Source of the DNA: an uncultured Erythrobacter sp.
GTDB lineage: Bacteria > Pseudomonadota > Alphaproteobacteria > Sphingomonadales > Sphingomonadaceae
Length of the DNA: 64,000 bases
NCBI GenBank assembly: GCA_947494705.1
Contig: CANLVN010000005.1
Location: 71,835-135,834, forward strand
Direction of reading: 5' to 3'
The notes under the pieces were generated by a model. That model was not told the DNA's origin. It was given only the letters and a program-made list of their open reading frames with translations, and made no database searches. Both the position numbers and the translations under genes were made by a program. This document shows, in pieces, positions 60,869 to 64,000 of this stretch. Each line of letters starts with the position of its first letter. Within the stretch, counting starts at the first letter, position 1.

Positions 60869-61707
60869 GGTACTGTCAGACTAAATGCACTGGCCACGGA
60901 TTGAGGCGGTGAGGGTAGGGTGGTGGGACGCCCGACCTAAGAAACCAGTCAGTCCGTTTCGGTATTTCAATTCGTCGCCAGAAGTGATCCGGTTGGTTGT
61001 GATGATGTACGTTCGCTTTCCGCTGAGCCTGCGGAATGTGGAAGATCTTCTGTGTGAACGCGGTATCGATATCTGCCACGAGACGGTTCGTATGTGGTGG
61101 AACAGGTTCGGCCCGCTGTTTGCGGCCGACATCAAACGCCGGCGGATCAACCGGATGCGCGGGTATCGAAACTGGCGCTGGCACGTCGACGAGGTCTTTG
61201 TGAAGATCAATGGCGAGACGTATTACCTGTGGCGCGCTCTTGATCACGAAGGCGAAGTGCTGGAGAGCTATGTCACGAAGAAACGAGACAGAACCGCAGC
61301 TTTGCGCTTCTTCAAGAAAGCGCTGAAGCGACACGGCTCGGCTGAAACCATCGTCACCGATGGCCTGAAATCCTACCCTGCCGCGATCAGAGAGCTCGGC
61401 AATTTGGACCGTCAGGAAATGGGGCGTTGGCAGAACAACCGAGCGGAGAACTGGCACTTGCCGTTCCAACGACGAGAGAGGGCAATGATAAGGTTCCGAA
61501 GGATGAAATCATTGCAGAAGTTCGCTTCAGTCCACGCCAACGTTCACAATCATTTCAACTCAGAACGTCACCTCACCGATCGCCAAACTTACAAAACAAG
61601 CCGCTCAGCCGCCTTGGCTTAGTGGCAAAATCTCTTGGCCTGAGAGCCAAGCGGGAAAGGGGCACTTGCGTCGATCAGAGACAAGTTGCGATTAGACTGA
61701 CGGCACC
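60869..61707 (+). mobile_element. IS6-family insertion sequence
   Basis: An 839-bp element bounded by imperfect inverted repeats (60869-60889 and 61687-61707, 16 of 21 positions matching). It encodes one IS6/IS26-type transposase. The 8-bp flanks differ (CTATCAAC on the left, TCGGCGAG on the right), so the usual target duplication is missing. That fits replicative cointegration or later rearrangement at this end of the operon. Confidence 0.8.
60885..61622 (+). CDS. tnp: IS6-family DDE transposase
   Basis: The 245-residue transposase contains the IS6 signature SPFRYFNSSPEVIRLVVMMY, RFPLSLRNVEDLLCERGIDI and WWNRFGPLFA, and DDE residues in WHVDEVFVKI (Asp), TIVTDGLKSY (Asp) and WQNNRAENWH (Glu). 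The first 20 or so residues, encoded within the terminal repeat, are atypical. A GTG near 60909 or a later start may be used. The gene looks intact. Confidence 0.93.
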   Translation: MHWPRIEAVRVGWWDARPKKPVSPFRYFNSSPEVIRLVVMMYVRFPLSLRNVEDLLCERGIDICHETVRMWWNRFGPLFAADIKRRRINRMRGYRNWRWHVDEVFVKINGETYYLWRALDHEGEVLESYVTKKRDRTAALRFFKKALKRHGSAETIVTDGLKSYPAAIRELGNLDRQEMGRWQNNRAENWHLPFQRRERAMIRFRRMKSLQKFASVHANVHNHFNSERHLTDRQTYKTSRSAALA

Positions 61708-61849
61708 TCGGCGAGACAAAGACGTATATAAGATTGTGAATCGCATCCTTCGTCCTGCTCTCGAAAAGAGAGGATATCGGTCCCTTGCACAACCTGAGCG
61801 CGCGTGTGAGGCAGAGAAAGCTAATCAATCCTTTTCTGGTTCGGTTTAG
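61708..61849 (+). pseudogene. Possible gene fragment truncated by the IS6 element
   Basis: Right after the IS end, an open frame reads RRDKDVYKIVNRILRPALEK and RGYRSLAQPERA to a TAG at 61847. It has no start outside the IS. The composition is protein-like, and it may be the remainder of a gene cut by the element. Low confidence. Confidence 0.25.
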
Positions 61850-62194
61850 CTCGTGATAGGCGCGCGGACGCAGACAGTTTTTCGGTAGCAACCGCTGCTC
61901 TGAATGACGGTGGTAGCCAATTGGTAGCAAGATGGATTGTCCAGGCAATTTCCATATGTCGGCGATAGTCGGCTTACTATCGATTCGATTCGCTTAGCGA
62001 ATGATTGCTTGGCGGTGACGGCATTCACTTAGGGTGGGTGGCCAGATCCCCACTTGATATTTTCTGTAGTCCAAAGTCCGGTCGCCCGCCGAGATGGGTG
62101 GTTCGTTCGGCCGACAAGAAATTATTTCAGATTTAAGAATTGACCCCTCGCCAAGTTTTGTCATGTTTGAATGAATACGCAATATCGGGGCACA
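61850..62194. other. Non-coding region before the YD-repeat gene
   Basis: About 345 bp with no gene. It contains the palindrome ATTCGC-TTA-GCGAAT (61988-62002) and repeated GGTAGC(C/A)A words near 61885-61930. It presumably includes the promoter of the YD/Rhs genes, but no clear -35/-10 pair was identified. Confidence 0.45.
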
Positions 62195-63688
62195 ATGCAC
62201 AAATCCTATTTCTTCGCGGGGGCTTCGATTGTCGCTTTTCTCGGTGCCACTGCGGCCTATGCTCAATCGAGTTCTGAGACCTACACCTATGACGCATTAG
62301 GGCGTTTGATTCAGGTCGAAACTTCCGGGGGCAGCAAAGATGGTGAAGAACGCGATTACGCATATGACGACGCCAGTAATCGCACTCAGGTCGCCTCAAG
62401 TGGAGGAACGACAACACCCACACCAACGCCTCCTCCCCCTCCCGGTAGCGCAAAGGACGCTCTTGAGGCCGATTTTGCTGGTCGGACGAATTCGGGGATG
62501 TGGGATCTGCGTGCCGCGACGAACTCCAGCTCATTTTCGGCCGATAACATAACTGGCGGCCTGCCGGCACTTACTGGGGCGAACGGAACTCAATTAGTGT
62601 CAGTCGATCCTGTTACAGGAGCTGAGTTCGCCAGCGATGATGTGATCGACCTCACGGCGTCTGGTGATTTCGCTATTTATGTTCTCATGCGCAAGGATGT
62701 CACAGACACCGACGGATACTTCTCCGATGCTGCTTGGCCCAATCGGGTGAGATACACTGACGGAGTTACTTATCTCGCTACTGGTATCGACGTTCGCTTT
62801 TACGCCAATGGGGTCTTTGGCGCACCCTACTCTACGCGCGATGCGCTGCATGACGCGCTGGATGACGATGAATTCCATGCAGTTAAGCTCGGCCCCATGA
62901 CCCTTTCGGGCCTTCTGCCTATAGGGCGCAACGGCAACGGCATCGAAGCTGACATCGTCGCTGTCGTAGCTATCGATCTAAGTGAGGTCACGGACCAGCA
63001 AGCCACCGAAGCCCTGATCGCAAATTGGTTCAATGAAATCTCGCCGAGCTATGCGCCTCCTCCCCCTCCCCCCCCTCCCGGTAGCGCAAAGGACGCTCTT
63101 GAGGCCGATTTTGCTGGTCGGACGAATTCGGGGATGTGGGATCTGCGTGCCGCGACGAACTCCAGCTCATTTTCGGCCGATAACATAACTGGCGGCCTGC
63201 CGGCACTTACTGGGGCGAACGGAACTCAATTAGTGTCAGTCGATCCTGTTACAGGAGCTGAGTTCGCCAGCGATGATGTGATCGACCTCACGGCGTCTGG
63301 TGATTTCGCTATTTATGTTCTCATGCGCAAGGATGTCACAGACACCGACGGATACTTCTCCGATGCTGCTTGGCCCAATCGGGTGAGATACACTGACGGA
63401 GTTACTTATCTCGCTACTGGTATCGACGTTCGCTTTTACGCCAATGGGGTCTTTGGCGCACCCTACTCTACGCGCGATGCGCTGCATGACGCGCTGGATG
63501 ACGATGAATTCCATGCAGTTAAGCTCGGCCCCATGACCCTTTCGGGCCTTCTGCCTATAGGGCGCAACGGCAACGGCATCGAAGCTGACATCGTCGCTGT
63601 CGTAGCTATCGATCTAAGTGAGGTCACGGACCAGCAAGCCACCGAAGCCCTGATCGCAAATTGGTTCAATGAAATCTCGCCGAGCTAA
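62195..63688 (+). CDS. Secreted YD-repeat protein with two identical C-terminal modules
   Basis: The start at ATG 62195 gives a signal peptide ending AAYAQ. Two YD-type repeats follow (YTYDALGRLIQVETSGG, RDYAYDDASNRTQVASSGG), then a Pro/Thr linker and a module of about 200 residues (AKDALEADFAGRTNSGMWDL, DFAIYVLMRKDVTDTDGYFS, ATEALIANWFNEISPS). A second linker of eight Pro leads to a second, identical copy. The module has a lectin-like (LamG-like) beta-sandwich look, which is an inference. It sits 11 bp before an Rhs gene, a common pairing in Sphingomonadales. Confidence 0.82.
   Translation: MHKSYFFAGASIVAFLGATAAYAQSSSETYTYDALGRLIQVETSGGSKDGEERDYAYDDASNRTQVASSGGTTTPTPTPPPPPGSAKDALEADFAGRTNSGMWDLRAATNSSSFSADNITGGLPALTGANGTQLVSVDPVTGAEFASDDVIDLTASGDFAIYVLMRKDVTDTDGYFSDAAWPNRVRYTDGVTYLATGIDVRFYANGVFGAPYSTRDALHDALDDDEFHAVKLGPMTLSGLLPIGRNGNGIEADIVAVVAIDLSEVTDQQATEALIANWFNEISPSYAPPPPPPPPGSAKDALEADFAGRTNSGMWDLRAATNSSSFSADNITGGLPALTGANGTQLVSVDPVTGAEFASDDVIDLTASGDFAIYVLMRKDVTDTDGYFSDAAWPNRVRYTDGVTYLATGIDVRFYANGVFGAPYSTRDALHDALDDDEFHAVKLGPMTLSGLLPIGRNGNGIEADIVAVVAIDLSEVTDQQATEALIANWFNEISPS
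62444..63051 (+). repeat. 608-bp tandem duplication, copy 1
   Basis: This segment is repeated at 63080-63687 with a 636-bp period. The two copies appear identical at the DNA level wherever I compared them. Between them lies a C-rich linker coding for Pro. The repeat unit is a multiple of three, so the frame is preserved and the protein has two identical modules. Confidence 0.93.
63080..63687 (+). repeat. 608-bp tandem duplication, copy 2
   Basis: Second copy of the unit at 62444-63051. It ends just before the stop codon of the gene (the last two shared codons are followed by AG here and TG in copy 1). Complete identity points to a very recent duplication or ongoing gene conversion. Confidence 0.93.
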
Positions 63689-63699
63689 GAGGCCTTGCG

Positions 63700-64000
63700 A
63701 TGTCAGGCATTAAGCTTCGCCTTGCGCTCGCGACGCTGTTTTCGGCAGCTCAGAGCCCTATTGCGGTGCACGCGCAGCCCTTGGCATCCGACTACACTTC
63801 GACGATGCGTTACGATGTGATGGGGCGTGTTGTCGGGACGATTTCGCCTGATCCGGATGGGTCGGGACCGCTCAAGCACCTTGCGACCCGCACGACCTAT
63901 GATGCGCGCGGTAACGTTACCAAGGTCGAGACTGGCGAGCTTCAGAGCTGGAAGGACGAGACGATTGCTCCATCGGCTTGGGGCACTGACTTCACGGTCC
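63700..64000 (+). CDS. Rhs/YD-repeat protein, N-terminal part (runs off window)
   Basis: The reading frame from ATG 63700 has a signal peptide (LRLALATLFSAAQSPIAVHA) and then YD repeats (MRYDVMGRVVGTISPDPDGS, TRTTYDARGNVTKVETGELQ). It is open to the end of the window, so its length and toxin-like tip are unknown. Rhs proteins are large secreted repeat shells that often carry variable C-terminal toxins. The short gap to the upstream YD gene suggests cotranscription. Confidence 0.85.
   Translation, partial: MSGIKLRLALATLFSAAQSPIAVHAQPLASDYTSTMRYDVMGRVVGTISPDPDGSGPLKHLATRTTYDARGNVTKVETGELQSWKDETIAPSAWGTDFTV

Noticed and set aside
61427..61849. A 140-codon frame running from the transposase gene past the IS end
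   Set aside because: Its first two thirds are out of frame inside the transposase gene and its terminal repeat. Only the part after 61708 is listed, as a low-confidence fragment.
1..64000. tRNA, rRNA, riboswitch or phage integrase genes
   Set aside because: I looked for tRNA cloverleaf ends, rRNA-like sequence and tyrosine or serine recombinase motifs and found none I could support. A covariance-model scan would be needed to exclude small RNAs.

Overview
The window is a high-GC alphaproteobacterial chromosome segment, most likely from an Erythrobacter/Qipengyuania-type member of the Sphingomonadales. That assignment is an inference from the gene content: several large TonB-dependent receptors, a ccoNOQP-GHIS-hemN block beside a Crp/Fnr regulator, acyl-CoA dehydrogenase/thiolase clusters, and a Baeyer-Villiger-type monooxygenase. 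No 16S rRNA gene and no tRNA gene was seen.

Layout. 0-4.2 kb: secE, nusG, rlpA, two small uncharacterised loci and the rplK-rplA operon, closed by a clear terminator. 4.2-12.7 kb: envelope and lipid functions, namely an O-acyltransferase interrupted by an in-frame TAG, a FemAB/GNAT-like protein, a polysaccharide deacetylase, a GMC oxidoreductase, a CinA/MoaB-like protein and a flavin monooxygenase. 12.8-17.7 kb: two TonB-dependent receptors, the second interrupted by an in-frame TAA. 17.9-22.8 kb: fatty-acid or steroid-type degradation (acyl-CoA dehydrogenase, crotonase, two thiolases). 22.9-24.9 kb: a regularly phased array of eight GTTACAC-like repeats, then a strong promoter with a GTTAC/GTAAC palindrome, then hppD and a VOC gene. 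25-29.5 kb: an ABC ATPase and an ABC-permease/M1-peptidase fusion. 29.5-31.7 kb: a pair of acyl-CoA dehydrogenases.

31.8-43 kb is the microaerobic respiration block: hemN and ccoS, I, H, G, P, Q, O, N on the minus strand, a Crp/Fnr regulator and ompW. Three FNR-type boxes (TTGAY-N4-ATCAA-like) lie upstream of hemN, upstream of ccoN, and between the regulator and ompW. 43.9-50 kb is an iron/flavin module: siderophore-type TonB receptor, PiuC-like dioxygenase, ApbE flavin transferase, DUF4198, DUF2271 (with a probable FMN attachment motif) and a PepSY-like membrane protein. Two Fur-like boxes accompany it.

50.2-64 kb is accessory DNA. It opens with a decayed Rhs/YD-repeat fragment and includes an AT-rich secreted-protein gene, a ParB-domain DNA methyltransferase, a DUF5681 protein, two unknown proteins, an orphan proteasome/HslV-like Ntn-hydrolase, and a PD-(D/E)XK nuclease. 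A compact five-gene minus-strand operon follows: a uracil-phosphoribosyltransferase-like protein with a rewritten PRPP loop, two unknowns, a multi-pass membrane protein and a VWA-like lipoprotein. After it come an IS6-family element without target duplication, a YD-repeat secreted protein containing an exact 608-bp tandem duplication, and the start of an Rhs gene that runs off the window. The five-gene operon and the orphan Ntn-hydrolase are the best candidates here for an undescribed system. No integrase was seen, so the limits of the island are not defined.
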